Source: Caballeronia telluris (GTDB taxonomy: Bacteria; Pseudomonadota; Gammaproteobacteria; Burkholderiales; Burkholderiaceae). Taken from it: a DNA stretch of 64,000 nt. A program made the translations under genes and the position numbers. The notes under the pieces are model-generated. The model made no database searches and was not told the DNA's origin. It was given only the letters and a program-made list of their open reading frames with translations. Position 1 is the stretch's first letter. Each line of letters begins with the position of its first letter. Below, in pieces: positions 63,444 to 64,000 of this stretch. The stretch covers positions 62,001-126,000 of the forward strand of contig NZ_FCNZ02000014.1 of assembly GCF_001544495.1 (NCBI RefSeq), in the 5' to 3' direction.

Positions 63444-64000
63444 CTAATCTCCGCCCGTCACGCGCAGCACTTCTTCCAGCGAGCTCACGCCCGATTCGAT
63501 CCAGCGATCGCCGTCCTCGCGCAGCGTGCGCATGCCCTGCGCGCGGCCGGCGGCGAGAATGTCGGCGTCGGCGGCGTTGCGGTGGATCAGCGGGCGGATG
63601 ACGTCGTCGATCAGCAGCAGTTCGTACACGCCGCGCCGCCCCGAGTAACCCGACTGACCGCAACGATCGCAGCCGACCGGATGCCAGTGCGTCACGCCGT
63701 TTTCGACGCGCGCTTCCTTGCAGACCGGACACAACTGCCGCACGAGCCGCTGCGCCAGCACGCCGAGCAGCGACGAAGCCAGCAGATACGGCTCGACGCC
63801 CATGTCGGTGAGACGCGTGACGGCCGACGCGGCGTCGTTCGTGTGCAGCGTCGCTAGCACGAGGTGGCCCGTCAGCGACGCCTGCACCGCGATCTGCGCC
63901 GTTTCGAGGTCGCGGATTTCGCCGATCATGATGATGTCCGGGTCCTGCCGCAGGATCGAGCGCAGCGCGCGCGCGAACGTCATGCCAATCCGCTCGTTGA
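63444..64000 (-). CDS. gspE: Type II secretion ATPase GspE, 5' part beyond the window
   Basis: The last 185 codons only; the Walker A region is outside. The visible part has the Asp box and Walker B-like sequence ([15 protein letters not shown]), the His box [12 protein letters not shown], and the zinc-binding pair CPVC…CDRC about 30 residues apart, characteristic of GspE. It ends VTGGD. It powers pseudopilus assembly in the cytoplasm. The start codon cannot be assigned. Confidence 0.95.
   Translation of the reverse strand, partial: NERIGMTFARALRSILRQDPDIIMIGEIRDLETAQIAVQASLTGHLVLATLHTNDAASAVTRLTDMGVEPYLLASSLLGVLAQRLVRQLCPVCKEARVENGVTHWHPVGCDRCGQSGYSGRRGVYELLLIDDVIRPLIHRNAADADILAAGRAQGMRTLREDGDRWIESGVSSLEEVLRVTGGD

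Overview
The window is high-GC DNA whose protein families and gene orders point to the Burkholderiaceae, most likely Burkholderia, Caballeronia or Paraburkholderia. The indicators are ahcY–membrane gene–metF behind an S-adenosylhomocysteine (SAH) riboswitch, pxpBCA followed by DUF969–DUF979, the flagellar layout (fliST/fliE divergent from fliF–R, flgBCDEFGHIJ–KL, flgA–flgM–flgN), and a type II secretion operon in the order gspE-F-C-G-H-I-J-K-L-M-N. It looks like ordinary chromosome. I see no rRNA, tRNA, CRISPR array, integrase or transposase gene. Species-level placement is inference.

Layout. 1–3.4 kb: a truncated NAD-binding epimerase-like gene, the lytic transglycosylase slt, and the divergent folate salvage gene fau. 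3.4–8.4 kb: a MarR-type regulator divergent from the 5-oxoprolinase genes pxpB-pxpC-pxpA and a two-gene membrane system (DUF969/DUF979) that probably carries the substrate. 8.4–15.5 kb, minus strand: the dipeptide ABC transporter dppABCDF with a TraB/GumN-family gene at its 3' end. Three 80-bp tandem repeats sit between dppB and dppC. 16–18.9 kb, minus: ahcY, a small membrane protein and metF (the S-adenosylmethionine (SAM) cycle) behind a promoter and an SAH riboswitch. 18.9–21.2 kb: lrgB/lrgA with a divergent LysR regulator. 21.3–25.2 kb: a DUF937–OmpA hybrid envelope protein and an AidB-like acyl-CoA dehydrogenase.

25.2–55.8 kb is almost entirely flagellar. fliS-fliT, a FliK-like gene and a small FlhB-C-terminal-like gene run on the minus strand with fliE. 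fliFGHIJK and fliLMNOPQR run on the plus strand and encode the MS ring, switch, export ATPase, hook-length control and export gate. flgBCDEFGHIJ (rod, hook, rings) and flgKL (hook–filament junction) run on the minus strand, and flgA, flgM and flgN on the plus strand. A PilZ-domain (YcgR-type) brake gene lies between flgJ and flgK. Four sites resembling the sigma-28 (FliA) consensus can be read, in front of fliS, flgK, ycgR and flgM, so the late genes here look like one checkpoint regulon. A 580-bp imperfect palindromic element separates fliR from flgL.

55.8–64 kb, minus strand: the type II secretion operon, cut at the right edge inside gspE. gspG appears to have its own promoter. The least explained items are the 80-bp repeats that carry translationally coupled micro-ORFs between dppB and dppC, the 580-bp palindrome, the phased repeats in front of pxpB, and the palindromic modules in front of the acyl-CoA dehydrogenase gene.
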